From Gammaproteobacteria bacterium (GTDB taxonomy: Bacteria > Gemmatimonadota > Gemmatimonadetes > Longimicrobiales > Gaopeijiaceae): a DNA stretch of 33,162 bases. The notes beneath the pieces were generated by a model, which searched no databases, was not told the origin of the DNA, and was given only the letters and a program-made list of their open reading frames with translations. Shown one piece after another: positions 1 through 8,412 of the stretch; the stretch's first letter is position 1, and the number at the start of each line of letters is the position of its first letter. The translations under genes were made by a program, and so were the position numbers. Where the stretch lies: NCBI GenBank assembly GCA_028821195.1, contig JAPPHB010000051.1:1-33162 (forward strand). The letters run 5' to 3'.

Positions 1-69
1 CGCTACATTGAAGGATCTTCCTTCGCCTGTGGACCCCATGCGCCAACTCGTCCTCCACCGCCACGACCA

Positions 70-747
70 ATGACTGATTCGGAGTCTGCTCGCCCGGAGG
101 CGGCTCGTCGGCGTCATCGGCCCGCGCCCCCGGGGACCGACCACCTCGTCTACGCGGTTCCCGACCTCGAGGCCGGAGTGCGTGACCTCGAGGCGCGTCT
201 CGGCGCACGCCAGACGCCCGGCGGCAGCCATCCGGGACTGGGAACGCGCAACTCCCTGTTGCGCCTCGGCGGCCGAGTCTACCTGGAGGTCATCGGCCCG
301 GACCCGGAGCAACCGGCGCCGTCCGGCGGCCTCTGGTTCACCGGCGGCCGGGCGCGGCTGCCGGCGCTGGTAACCTGGGCGGTGCGTTCTGTCGACCTCG
401 ATGGCCTCGCCGCCGGTCCGGGCGGCCACCTGCTGGGTCCGGTGCGGTCCATGTCCCGCATCAGGCCCGGCGGCGACCGCATCGCCTGGACGCTCACGAT
501 GCCCCGGAAGCCGTTTCCCCGGCAGGGCATCATCCCCTTCTTCATCGACTGGGGTGACACCCCCCATCCGTGCGCCGAACTCCCCGACCGGGGAGTCCGC
601 CTCGTTCGCCTGAGTGGGCGCCATCCTGATCCGGAATTGGTGCGGCGCGAACTGGGCCGGCTCGGCGTCGAACTCGAGGTGGCGGCGGAACGGGCGGGAT
701 TGGTTGCCGTGCTGCAGACGCCGGCGGGCGACCTGGTAACGCTCTGA
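70..747 (+). CDS. Glyoxalase-like (VOC superfamily) domain protein
   Basis: The 225-residue protein has an N-terminal stretch typical of Glyoxalase_3/VOC-like proteins: TDHLVYAVPDLEAGVRDLEA near residues 23-42, then GGSHPGLGTRNSLLRLGG and YLEVIGPDPEQ near residues 50-80. The histidine of the opening strand and the glutamate of YLEVIGPD are in the usual metal-ligand positions of the fold. Known members bind a divalent metal or act as small-molecule lyases, isomerases or dioxygenases; the substrate here cannot be told. It is predicted to be cytoplasmic, with no signal peptide. No strong Shine-Dalgarno is visible before the ATG, so the start is provisional; the conserved domain begins about 20 residues in. 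It stands alone on the plus strand, with a 560-base gap before the next large gene. Confidence 0.8.
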   Translation: MTDSESARPEAARRRHRPAPPGTDHLVYAVPDLEAGVRDLEARLGARQTPGGSHPGLGTRNSLLRLGGRVYLEVIGPDPEQPAPSGGLWFTGGRARLPALVTWAVRSVDLDGLAAGPGGHLLGPVRSMSRIRPGGDRIAWTLTMPRKPFPRQGIIPFFIDWGDTPHPCAELPDRGVRLVRLSGRHPDPELVRRELGRLGVELEVAAERAGLVAVLQTPAGDLVTL

Positions 748-1040
748 CGCCCCGCGCGGCCCGGCCGCGCCACCCACGCAGGTCCGGTCGGCCCCTCTGG
801 TCCAGCGCTACCCTCTGACGCGCTCCCCCTCCTCAGCGTCCCTCCCGCAGCGGCGCCTTCGACCGCTTCCAATTCAAAGGGAAGCCGCGCCCCCGGGAGT
901 AGGCGGGCAGGTCCGCCACGCGATGAGGCGCGACAAGGGGTTCGTCCGTCACTGGTTCCCCTGTGCGAATCGAAGAACCCCGTCCGGAGCGTGCCTGTCG
1001 CGTAGTCGGCTGCCCAGGGTATCGCGGTAATATCACGAAG

Positions 1041-1136
1041 TTATACCCAACATATCACGCGACAAACGTAGCTCGGATCGTCCTCCACGGTCCGCTCGGC
1101 CGTCAGCACCGCGATTTCACCCTTGCGCAAAGCCAT
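1041..1136 (-). CDS. Possible 31-residue small ORF or truncated 5' end
   Basis: A short minus-strand reading frame begins MALRKGEIAVLTAERT and ends at a TAA. AAAGGGATC lies just before the ATG as a plausible RBS, and a TTGACG-like -35 overlaps an inverted repeat upstream. I do not recognise the peptide; it could be a stand-alone small protein or the surviving 5' end of a decayed gene. The surrounding 1020-1220 region is visibly more AT-rich than its neighbours. Low confidence. Confidence 0.25.
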   Translation of the reverse strand: MALRKGEIAVLTAERTVEDDPSYVCRVICWV

Positions 1137-1153
1137 GATGATCCCTTTGTTGT

Positions 1154-1176
1154 CGATTACTGAACATAGGTAATCG
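1154..1176. promoter_or_regulatory. Perfect 7-bp inverted repeat, candidate operator
   Basis: CGATTAC and GTAATCG form a perfect inverted repeat separated by 9 bases. It overlaps a TTGACG hexamer on the minus strand and lies about 140-160 bases upstream of the M60 protein gene. Size and spacing resemble a dimeric repressor site. The rest of the gap 748-1311 holds nothing else I can support apart from the small ORF at 1041-1136. Confidence 0.3.
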
Positions 1177-1311
1177 TCAAAAAATCGTGATTATACGGCG
1201 TCACGGGATCATCACATCACTACTCTGCCCGAGGGGACCACCGGTTCATTCCGTGACAAAATGTCACAACTGGTGGCGAGAAAAGCCCGCCGCTTCCGGA
1301 GCCCGCCGACG

Positions 1312-4300
1312 ATGTTCGGCGTTGCGCGGCATGGCCGAATCGAGGAATCCCGAACATCCCGCGGCCCATTCATCCGCCTGTTTGCCTTGCTCGCGGCCTT
1401 GGCCTTGGGCAACGGATGCGGGGACGGGGACAGCCCCATCGCGCCCCCGGACCCACCTCGTCCCGCGACGGTGGCCGTAAGCCCGGCCACGGCTGAACTC
1501 TCGGCGGTGGGTGCGACCGTCCAATTCAGCGCGCAAGTGCGCGACCAGAACGGCCAGGTGATGGCCGGGGCGGTCGTCGCATGGTCCAGCGGGAATGCCT
1601 CCGTCGCGACCTTGGACGCGGCGGGCCTGGTGACGGCGATGGCCAACGGAACAGCCACGGTGACGGCGACTTCGGGATCCGCCTCGGGAACCGCGACCGT
1701 GACCGTGGAGCAGGAGGTGCGCGGGGTGACGGTCTCTCCCGCCGCCGACACGCTGCTGGCCGTCGGGGATACGGTACGTCTCGCCGGGGAAGCGAGGGAC
1801 GCGAATGGGCACGCCGTTGCGGGGGCCGAGTTCTCGTGGGCGTCCAGCGATACACTGGTCGCGACGGTGGACACGACCGGCCTGGTGACGGCGATGGCCA
1901 ACGGAACGGCGACGGTGACGGCGACCTCGGGGTCCGCCTCGGAAAGCGCGACCGTGATGGTGGAACAGGAGGTGCGCGGGGTGACGGTCTCTCCCGCCGC
2001 CGACACGCTGCCGGCTCTCGGGGATACGCTGCGTCTCGCGGCGGAGGCGAGAGACGGGAACGGACACGTAGTGGCCGGGGCGGAGTTCTCGTGGGCGTCC
2101 AGCGACACGCTGGTCGCAACGGTGGACGCGGCCGGCCTGGTGACGGCGGTCGCCAACGGAATGGCCACAGTCACCGCGAGTTCGGGATCCGCCTCGGGAA
2201 CCGCGACCGTGACCGTGGAGCAGGGGGCGCGCGCCGTGACGGTCTCCCCCGCCGCCGACACGCTGCTGGCTCTCGGCGATACGGTCCGGCTCTCAGCGGC
2301 GGCGAGAGACGGGAACGGGCGTGCCGTGGTCGGGGCGGAGTTCTCGTGGGCATCCAGCGACACGCTGGTCGCGATGGTGAACGCGACGGGCCTGGTGACG
2401 GCGACGGCCAACGGAACGGCGACCGTGACGGCGACCTCGGGATCCGCGTCGGGAAGCGCCACCGTGACGGTGGAGCAGCGGGTGCGTGCCGTGACGGTTT
2501 CTCCCGCCGCCGACACGCTGCCGGCTCTCGGGGATACGGTACGTCTCGCAGCGGAGGCCAGGGACGGGAACGGAAATCTTGTTGCCGGGGCGGAGTTCTC
2601 GTGGGCGTCCAGCGACACGTTGGTGGCGATGGTGGACGCGACGGGTCTGGTGAGGGCTGCGGCCAACGGAAAGGCGACCGTGACAGCAACCTCCGACGGG
2701 TTGTCTGACAGCGCGTGGGTTGTCGTAGAGCAAGCGATTGCGGCGGTGCGGTTGTGGCCGGAGTCGATCGGGTTGCAGGTCGGAGACACCGCACATCTTG
2801 AAGCAGTGGCGCTGGACGCGAGGGACAACGAAGTGGCCGGCGCGGAGTTCTCGTGGGCATCCAGCGACATGACGGTCACGACGGCGGACGCGACCGGGAT
2901 CATCCGCGCGGCCGGCGTGGGTGTGGCGACGGTCACCGCCGCCACGGGAGATTGGCGTGGGTCGTCCCGGGTGGTGGTGCAGTCGAACGATCCCGCGGAT
3001 CACCACGCCATGCTGATCGCAGGTTTGCCTGAACGCCCGTTCGCTGGCATGACGGTGGGTGGAAACGAGGGATCCACCAACACCGTCGGCACATTGCGGA
3101 TGGGACTCCACAGCGATGTGCTCCCGGTAGTTGTACGCCGACGCGGCATGCGACTGTCCGTGCTCGTCGCCGGTTCGCGGCTCGGCAGGGGCCGGGTGGT
3201 CGCTTATTCCGGACAGGACTTCCTTTCGTCGGGAGACCAGGCGACGCTTCTCGGCAAGGCCAGCGCGGATCGGCTTCTGGCCAACGCGGTTCGCTGGGCC
3301 GGATGGAAGACAGGTCCCGAGCCGGTTCGGATCCTGGCGGACAACCAGCGGATCGCGGACGCGCTTGGGGCACAAGGGTTGAATGGGGTCACCGTTGTTG
3401 GGACACGGAGACATGGCGGCCACGAACGCGACTGGAGCGCGACCGCGCTGGCCGACGCGGATGTCGCCGTGGTTCAAACAAACGAATGGGGCGCTGCCCA
3501 TCTTGTCGATGACTTCGTCGCGCCGCTGAGGGCGTTTGTCGAGCGCGGAGGCGGACTCGTCATCGCTGGCTCGGCGGTGCACTGGAGCGTGTGGATCGAA
3601 CATTACCACGGACCGTTCACGGCCGATGCCCTCCTGCGCGGTACCGGCATCGCCTGGAACGAAGACTCCATCGACGAGATAGCATCCGCCACCACCCGAT
3701 TCGATGGGCGCGCCTTTGATCCCGTGGCCTTGTGGGAGACCTACATTGCCGGAGGTCGAATTGCGCGGGATCGGATGGCGCTGCTGCCGGGTCTCTTCGC
3801 CGCAGCTCTCGACCTCGGCCGCACGGAGGAACTGGACGCGGCCCTTGTCCGCCTGGTTCGCGAGACGCCCCGCTTGCCGGTCTCGAGCTCGGTAGCCCAG
3901 GCTCGCCTTGCTGCAGAAGTCGCTGAGACGCTCGACGCGCACGAGTGGCCCGAACCGCATCCGTGGGCGGCAGTGTTCCCCGGCCTCCCCGCGCGGCGTG
4001 CGCGGCGTGTCGACGGTGCCGTGACCGTAGACGCCACCTGGAGCGAGTTTCCGGCCGATGCTCGCCGGGACGAGCGCCAACTCCCCCTCGGATTCTACGC
4101 TCCGCCGGGTGCGCTCGTAACGATTGAAGTCCCGACGGGCCACGCAACGGGACAACTGCGAGTCGCGGTGGGCCAATTGCATGACCATCTGGGGGAAGGC
4201 TATACGGCGCAGACTGTCTGGCGGCGCGCGCCCTCGCTCCGTCGCGAGTTCCCACTGCTTGACAGACAGACCGGGGTTACGAACGCCTACGGCGGCTCGA

Positions 4301-5286
4301 TCGCGCTCGTCATCCCGGCCAACTACACGGGCACCATCCCCGTCACCGTCCGGGGCGCCATCCCCATGGCCGTATACACGGCCGGGGAGTCGAACACGGC
4401 CGAATGGTTCGCGGCTCTGGACGCGGGAGCGCCGCAGGCCGTCATCCAACAACTCGGCGGCATCCGGCTCGTGATCTCAGCGGAGAGGGCACGGGGCATC
4501 ACCGACCCGCGAGAGGTCTCCGCGTTCTGGGACGGCTTCCGGCGTCGCCACGCGGAGCTTGCAGGGGGGCCGCCCCGGGCGTATGAGAGTACCTGGATCT
4601 TCGATCCGCAGGTCGGGTGGGGCTACGCCAACGCGCGGCGGCTGGGCATCAACTATCCGCTTCACGGTGAGGTCTGGGTGCTGTTGCCGGGGACTTCGCA
4701 GGGCAGGGCGTACATCGCCTCACTCCGCCGTCTGGGGCCGCAGCCCCATGTCCGGCCACCATCCAGGGGCTATTCCCCAAGCACGCACGGCGTCGATTGG
4801 TGGCTCTTCGGGCACGAACTCGGGCACCAGTGGCAGACCGCGGACTGGACAGGGCACGGGATCACCGAGGTCGGAGTGAACCTGTTCACGATGTACACGC
4901 TGAACCACCACGTCTACCGCGGCGGCGACTTCAATGTCTCCACCGAGCAAAGCAGCCATCCCTGTGCGGCTCCGCTGAACAGTGCCGCGCTCGCCCGCCA
5001 GAGGTGGTCTACTGCCGACAACTGCGAACGTCTGGCGCTGTACCGTCAGCTTATCAGCGAGTTCGGATGGGGGTCCATGAGGGCCGTCTTCCACAGCTAC
5101 TATGATCCGGCCTATCCGCGCTCGACGTACGGTGGCTCACTCGACGGCTTCGCGATCCGATTCAGCGCCATCGTCGAGCGCGATCTGGTGGCGTTCTTCC
5201 GACGATGGGAGTATCCACTGTCCGAGTCCGCCTCAGCCACCATCCGTTCCTTCGGATTCGGGGAGTGGCTGCCGCCGGGCTGGTAG
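1312..5286 (+). CDS. M60-type metallopeptidase lipoprotein with six BIG2 Ig-like repeats
   Basis: Large predicted surface protein of 1324 residues. Order: N-terminal hydrophobic segment LFALLAALALG followed by Cys (probable lipoprotein signal with a weak lipobox); six Ig-like bacterial (BIG2) domains of about 85 residues, residues ~45-560; a Rossmann-like region with RGRVVAYSGQDFLSS as in ImpA-type M60 proteins; and a C-terminal peptidase M60 (enhancin/gluzincin) domain. HELGH is at residues ~1168-1172 with the third zinc-ligand Glu at ~1186. M60 enzymes cleave mucin-type O-glycoproteins, so an outward-facing glycoprotein protease is likely. Repeats 2-5 are nearly identical at DNA level with a 255-base period. 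An upstream ATG at 1261 is in frame, but it has no RBS and sits inside a GTGAC-GTCAC palindrome; the ATG at 1312 has GGAG 10 bases upstream. Confidence 0.85.
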   Translation: MFGVARHGRIEESRTSRGPFIRLFALLAALALGNGCGDGDSPIAPPDPPRPATVAVSPATAELSAVGATVQFSAQVRDQNGQVMAGAVVAWSSGNASVATLDAAGLVTAMANGTATVTATSGSASGTATVTVEQEVRGVTVSPAADTLLAVGDTVRLAGEARDANGHAVAGAEFSWASSDTLVATVDTTGLVTAMANGTATVTATSGSASESATVMVEQEVRGVTVSPAADTLPALGDTLRLAAEARDGNGHVVAGAEFSWASSDTLVATVDAAGLVTAVANGMATVTASSGSASGTATVTVEQGARAVTVSPAADTLLALGDTVRLSAAARDGNGRAVVGAEFSWASSDTLVAMVNATGLVTATANGTATVTATSGSASGSATVTVEQRVRAVTVSPAADTLPALGDTVRLAAEARDGNGNLVAGAEFSWASSDTLVAMVDATGLVRAAANGKATVTATSDGLSDSAWVVVEQAIAAVRLWPESIGLQVGDTAHLEAVALDARDNEVAGAEFSWASSDMTVTTADATGIIRAAGVGVATVTAATGDWRGSSRVVVQSNDPADHHAMLIAGLPERPFAGMTVGGNEGSTNTVGTLRMGLHSDVLPVVVRRRGMRLSVLVAGSRLGRGRVVAYSGQDFLSSGDQATLLGKASADRLLANAVRWAGWKTGPEPVRILADNQRIADALGAQGLNGVTVVGTRRHGGHERDWSATALADADVAVVQTNEWGAAHLVDDFVAPLRAFVERGGGLVIAGSAVHWSVWIEHYHGPFTADALLRGTGIAWNEDSIDEIASATTRFDGRAFDPVALWETYIAGGRIARDRMALLPGLFAAALDLGRTEELDAALVRLVRETPRLPVSSSVAQARLAAEVAETLDAHEWPEPHPWAAVFPGLPARRARRVDGAVTVDATWSEFPADARRDERQLPLGFYAPPGALVTIEVPTGHATGQLRVAVGQLHDHLGEGYTAQTVWRRAPSLRREFPLLDRQTGVTNAYGGSIALVIPANYTGTIPVTVRGAIPMAVYTAGESNTAEWFAALDAGAPQAVIQQLGGIRLVISAERARGITDPREVSAFWDGFRRRHAELAGGPPRAYESTWIFDPQVGWGYANARRLGINYPLHGEVWVLLPGTSQGRAYIASLRRLGPQPHVRPPSRGYSPSTHGVDWWLFGHELGHQWQTADWTGHGITEVGVNLFTMYTLNHHVYRGGDFNVSTEQSSHPCAAPLNSAALARQRWSTADNCERLALYRQLISEFGWGSMRAVFHSYYDPAYPRSTYGGSLDGFAIRFSAIVERDLVAFFRRWEYPLSESASATIRSFGFGEWLPPGW
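1465..3000 (+). repeat. Six tandem ~255-base BIG2-encoding repeats
   Basis: Repeats of about 85 codons run in phase within the M60 gene. Copies 2 to 5 share long identical stretches (GVTVSPAADTL, GAEFSWASSDTLVA, ANGTATVTATSGSAS). The junction CAGGAGGTGC at 1711 recurs at about 1966, giving a 255-base period. The first and last copies are more diverged. Near-identity of the inner copies implies recent duplication or gene conversion, and copy number is likely to vary between strains. Confidence 0.85.
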
Positions 5287-5424
5287 GGGGTTCCCACGGC
5301 GCCAGGCTCCGCCCGGGAAGGGCCGTGAGAACACCGCTCGCCGGCCCAAACCCATTTGCGGGCGACGTGCTACCGGGTAGCTTATACCGCTCCATCCTGC
5401 CGGGATGGCGGATTGAAGGTGGCT

Positions 5425-5580
5425 CGAATCACGGTAAGAAACCACGTAAGTTCAACCAGGACTGCACGATCTGCCCTTTCTTGCCGTTGGGTACGACTGG
5501 TCACTGCCCGGACCGAGCAGCGGGCAAGCCGCCCCAATTCCCGGGAAATTGCGGGAGTAGCAACCATCCGCGAGCTCGTC
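5425..5580 (+). repeat. Repeat L1 (left border repeat, structured)
   Basis: A ~66-base core (5425-5491) is closely matched by 21037-21102 in the same orientation. It shares CGAATCACGGTA, GTAAGTTCA and CAGGACTGCACGAT. Weaker similarity (GGGAAATTGCGGGAG) extends to about 5570. GGTAAGAA at 5433-5440 can pair with TTCTTGCC at 5478-5485 through one G-T pair. In L2 the equivalent arms are GGTAGGAG and CTCCTACC, so base changes compensate. It lies just downstream of the M60 gene and immediately left of the hsdR debris. Confidence 0.7.
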
Positions 5581-5649
5581 GCATTCCGGCACCGAGTGCC
5601 ATATCCCCGCTCATGCTGAAACGTGCCCCCGCGTCACCCGGTCGCGGAG

Positions 5650-5912
5650 GAGCCTACAACCTCTGGGAGGCGCGGGGCCGCGCGGGCGAGATCGCGGTCG
5701 AGCGCTTCGCTGTGGCCAGACGACCACAACCAGTCCGGCTCCGCCGACTACCTGCTCTACGCCGGAGGTCGCGCCATCGGCGTCGTCGAAGCCAAGCCCG
5801 TCGCACACACCCTGGAGGGCGTTTTGCCCCAGTCCGAAAAGTACACGGAGAGGGACTGGACAAGCGGGTCCCGGCGTGGAGCCGCCCGCTTCCGTTCGCC
5901 TACGAGTCCACC
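5650..5912 (+). pseudogene. hsdR: Frameshifted fragment of a type I restriction HsdR subunit
   Basis: Two plus-strand frames together read like the N-terminal nuclease region of a type I restriction R subunit: ADYLLYAGGRAIGVVEAKP, then LEGVLPQSEKYTE in one frame, then GLDKRVPAWSRPLPFAYEST in another. The segment DYLLY...GVVEAKP is the D-(E/V)xK nuclease core. An extra AG near 5852 causes the downstream frameshift, and a second shift near 5715 separates an upstream piece. Similarity stops sharply at about 5912, where an inverted integrase fragment begins. No helicase domain remains, so the gene is dead. Confidence 0.7.
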
Positions 5913-5985
5913 GTTCTCGCGCCACTCGACTTGGAACAGGCCGGTTTTCGGGTCCGAGAACACCCGGACCCGCAAGGAGGAGACC
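5907..5985 (-). pseudogene. Fragment of tyrosine-integrase N-terminus
   Basis: Read on the minus strand, this encodes RVRVFSDPKTGLFQVEWREN, closely matching RVRVFPDPKTGLLQIEWREN at residues ~20-40 of the intact integrase at 12927-14087. The match covers about 25 codons and ends where the hsdR fragment begins. The fragment points opposite to the intact integrase. It indicates that a related element inserted here earlier and was deleted or rearranged. Confidence 0.6.
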
Positions 5986-6246
5986 CACCACGGTGGACTG
6001 GGCGCGCGACCAGACCCGGTGGACCGGTTTCCCCGATCCGCTCCGGCTCCGCGCCCGCCGGTCCTTCCCGTCTCCGGGGCGGGCGGAGCCCGTCCCTCCG
6101 ACCGGGACGTGTTGGACAGGGATCTGTTCCGCTTCGTGTGGTTGGTGGAACTCAGGGATCGGGCTCACCGACAGTTCCGGTCGAAGGTTGTCGAACCGGT
6201 CTGAACGGAGCGGCTTGCAGATGGTGGACGGTGTTGGAGGCGCGGC

Positions 6247-6403
6247 ATGGTCGGCAAGCTCAAGATAACGCTGTCTATCGCGACAGTTGGCGATCTCGGC
6301 TGTCGTGTTGTTCTTGGCCACTCTGGCTGTCGGGACGGCATATGCGCAGCAGACCAACGTGCCCCTCGTCAACGAATTGCCCCCGGCTAGTCTAGCTAGC
6401 TAA
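6247..6403 (+). pseudogene. Frameshifted small secreted-protein remnant
   Basis: GGAGG at 6236-6240 precedes an ATG at 6247 that opens MVGKLKITLS, a basic signal-peptide start. The expected hydrophobic core follows in another frame: AISAVVLFLATLAVGTAYA then QQTNVPLVNELPPASLAS and stop at 6401-6403, with an AYA-QQ signal peptidase I site. A single-base shift between about 6266 and 6287 would join them. As written, the ATG frame gives a 47-residue peptide without a proper signal. I do not recognise the mature peptide. The gap 5986-6246 holds nothing I can assign. Confidence 0.35.
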
Positions 6404-6410
6404 GCTAGGC
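6385..6410. other. CTAG-rich cluster
   Basis: GGCTAGTCTAGCTAGCTAAGCTAGG contains four CTAG tetramers in about 25 bases. CTAG is normally rare in GC-rich bacterial genomes. It lies at the end of the secreted-peptide remnant and between two convergent genes. It could be a stop-codon-rich terminus or a protein site; no function is assigned. Confidence 0.3.
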
Positions 6411-6444
6411 TTCTCACCGTTGCCGTCGGGCAGGTCGCGGCGGT

Positions 6445-7008
6445 CTACCACGCCCCGCACGTTTCGAGGACTCGGCGCGCTGGCCCCCAAGCACCCCGAA
6501 GGCTGAATACGGCCCCCTTGTCGTCCCCCAGCACCGCTACCCGGTCGCTGGTTGTCATCTCGCGAAGGAACCAGAGGCGTTCCTGGTCTCCCCTCAGCCG
6601 GGCGAACTGCCCGCCATCGTCATAGAAGCGAACGTAGAACCGCAAGCTCTCGATATGTCCTTCATCGAAGCGCACTTGCACCGTTATGTACTCCCTGCTC
6701 CATGCATCCTCCTGCGTCGTGGGCTCGATCTCGACGAGAACGGCTTCTTCGTCCCAACAGGACACGGCCAACAGTGGTGGGCTGCCATATCCGTCCACGC
6801 GCGCCGCAGCGGTGACCGCAGTGAAGGTCACGCGGCCCAAGACATCCGCAGATTCCATCGCCGTCCACTCCTCGGCTGAAAACGGGCTGGGGCTACCAGG
6901 CGTGACGCCGACTTCGCCATCGTGAGCCGGCTCCGTTTCGGGATCCACGGAGATCAGGAGTGCAAGCAACACCAGCACCGCGAAGCCCCAAACGATTAAG
7001 CGCTTCAT
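6445..7008 (-). CDS. Exported or membrane-anchored protein, VasI/TagO-like at low confidence
   Basis: A 187-residue protein opening MKRLIVWGFAVLVLLALLISV, an N-terminal signal or anchor. The rest has alternating strands (SREYITVQVRFDEGHIESLRFYVRFYDDGG, then RLWFLREMTTSDRVAVL) recalling the beta-sandwich of VasI/TagO-type periplasmic proteins; that resemblance is weak. The ATG is preceded by GGAG 6 bases upstream. The gene starts 12 bases after the stop of the ankyrin gene on the same strand, so the two are very probably co-transcribed. Both lie within the L1-R1 accessory zone. Function unknown. Confidence 0.7.
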   Translation of the reverse strand: MKRLIVWGFAVLVLLALLISVDPETEPAHDGEVGVTPGSPSPFSAEEWTAMESADVLGRVTFTAVTAAARVDGYGSPPLLAVSCWDEEAVLVEIEPTTQEDAWSREYITVQVRFDEGHIESLRFYVRFYDDGGQFARLRGDQERLWFLREMTTSDRVAVLGDDKGAVFSLRGAWGPARRVLETCGAW

Positions 7009-7020
7009 GGCTGTCTCCGG

Positions 7021-8202
7021 TTAATTGTTAATGTCTGCGATTACTGCGGCCGCCTCTGGGGTCGCCACGTCTTTCGGGGTGTGGCCCGAGTCGGATCGCG
7101 CGTCCGGATTCGCGCCCGCTTCGACCAGCATCTTGACTGTTGCCGCCGTGTTCTGCCCTACCTGCGCTGCCGCGCGATGCAGGGGAGTGGCACCCCATCT
7201 ATCCGCTGCGTCAATGGCGGCTCCCCGTGCGAGCAAGAGCGACACGCCGTCCACATGACCGCGTTCCGCGGCGCTGTGCAGCGGGGTTTCTCCGTCTCGG
7301 TTCCGCGCGTCTGGATTTGCGTCCGCTTCGAGCAGCAACATCATGGCCTCCGTGTCCCTGGGCAGAATCGCCGCTGCGGCGTGTTGTAAAGGGGAAGCGC
7401 CGTCTTCATCTCTTGCATCTACCTCAGCCCCGCCTTCGAGCAACAGCCGAATCGCATGTCCATTCTCGAAGTTTGCCGCCCTATGCAGCGCAGTTCTTCC
7501 ACGTTCATCCCTGGCATCTGGGTCCGCGCCTGCCCGGAACAGCAACCTCACCGCCGCCACGTTCGGGGGAGTGGGCGACGAATCCAACACCCCCGGCCTC
7601 GCCGCCAGCGCTCGATATAGCGGGGTGCCACCTTCCGCGTCCTTCGCATTCACGTCAGCCTGACCGTCGAGCAACTGCCGTGCTACGTCCCCATTCCCGA
7701 ACTCCATGGCGTGATGCAAAGCCGTTTTTCCGTCGTCGTCCTGTGCGTTGGGGTCACTTCCCGCTTCGAGCAGTGACCGTACCGAAATAGCATTACCCCA
7801 GGACCCAGCGACGTGCAGAGGGGTTTTTCCGCGTCGGTCGTTGACATGCGGGTTAGCGCCCCGCTTGAGGAGCAGGCGAACTACTTGGGATTGGCTCTCG
7901 AGCCCTCGAGCCGAAGCACGGTGCAGGGCGGTCCAGCCGTTCTCGTCGCGCGCGTCGATATCCGTGCCCGACGACGCCAGCAACAACCTCATGACATCCG
8001 GATCATACACAAAGTGCAAAGGAGTGGACCGCTCCTTCAACTCAAGCACCTCTTCGATGTGGGCCAAGCGGGCCACGACCGCTTTGAATTCGGCGCTGCG
8101 CGAATCCCTCCGGACCTTCCGCCGCTTCTTGCGCTCGGACAACTCCAGCCCGATGCCCACGGCCACCGTAACTGCAAGCAAGGCTGCAAGCATCGCTTCC
8201 AT
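7021..8202 (-). CDS. Membrane-anchored ankyrin-repeat protein
   Basis: The start chosen at 8202 has AAAGGAGG 9 bases upstream and gives 393 residues; longer upstream frames lack this signal. The N-terminus MEAMLAALLAVTVAVGIGLEL is a single membrane segment, followed by a basic coiled stretch SERKKRRKVRRDSR. Residues ~75-390 are about nine ankyrin repeats (NGWTALHRASARG, RGKTPLHVAGSWGN, DGKTALHHAMEFGN, RGRTALHRAANFEN, DGETPLHSAAERGH, WGATPLHRAAAQ). Ankyrin arrays bind partner proteins; in bacteria they occur in toxin, secretion and host-interaction roles. It is first gene of a two-gene operon with the exported protein at 6445-7008. Confidence 0.88.
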   Translation of the reverse strand: MEAMLAALLAVTVAVGIGLELSERKKRRKVRRDSRSAEFKAVVARLAHIEEVLELKERSTPLHFVYDPDVMRLLLASSGTDIDARDENGWTALHRASARGLESQSQVVRLLLKRGANPHVNDRRGKTPLHVAGSWGNAISVRSLLEAGSDPNAQDDDGKTALHHAMEFGNGDVARQLLDGQADVNAKDAEGGTPLYRALAARPGVLDSSPTPPNVAAVRLLFRAGADPDARDERGRTALHRAANFENGHAIRLLLEGGAEVDARDEDGASPLQHAAAAILPRDTEAMMLLLEADANPDARNRDGETPLHSAAERGHVDGVSLLLARGAAIDAADRWGATPLHRAAAQVGQNTAATVKMLVEAGANPDARSDSGHTPKDVATPEAAAVIADINN

Positions 8203-8412
8203 GGTCTCAAGCCTCCTTTTGTCAGCCTTGGCGGTGGCATGCCGCTCAGGTGGCGGCTTGCACGGTGCAATGTAGAACAACGAGGAAAGGAAGCCACGGT
8301 CGATCACGGCGTCGGCCCCGACGGGATCGAAGCTCTGGCCAGTGAACGGTGGACGAGCAGGCAGCCGGCGAGCTTTGAGCACCGTCGAACCATGAGGTCA
8401 GGCGGCAGCTTG

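Noticed and set aside
5425..5491. Retron or group II intron RNA
   Set aside because: No reverse transcriptase gene is encoded anywhere in the window; only the stem covariation is retained as an observation.
5986..6204. Plus-strand frame ending FRFVWLVELRDRAHRQF as a gene end
   Set aside because: It looks partly protein-like, but there is no start, no neighbour in frame and no recognisable family.
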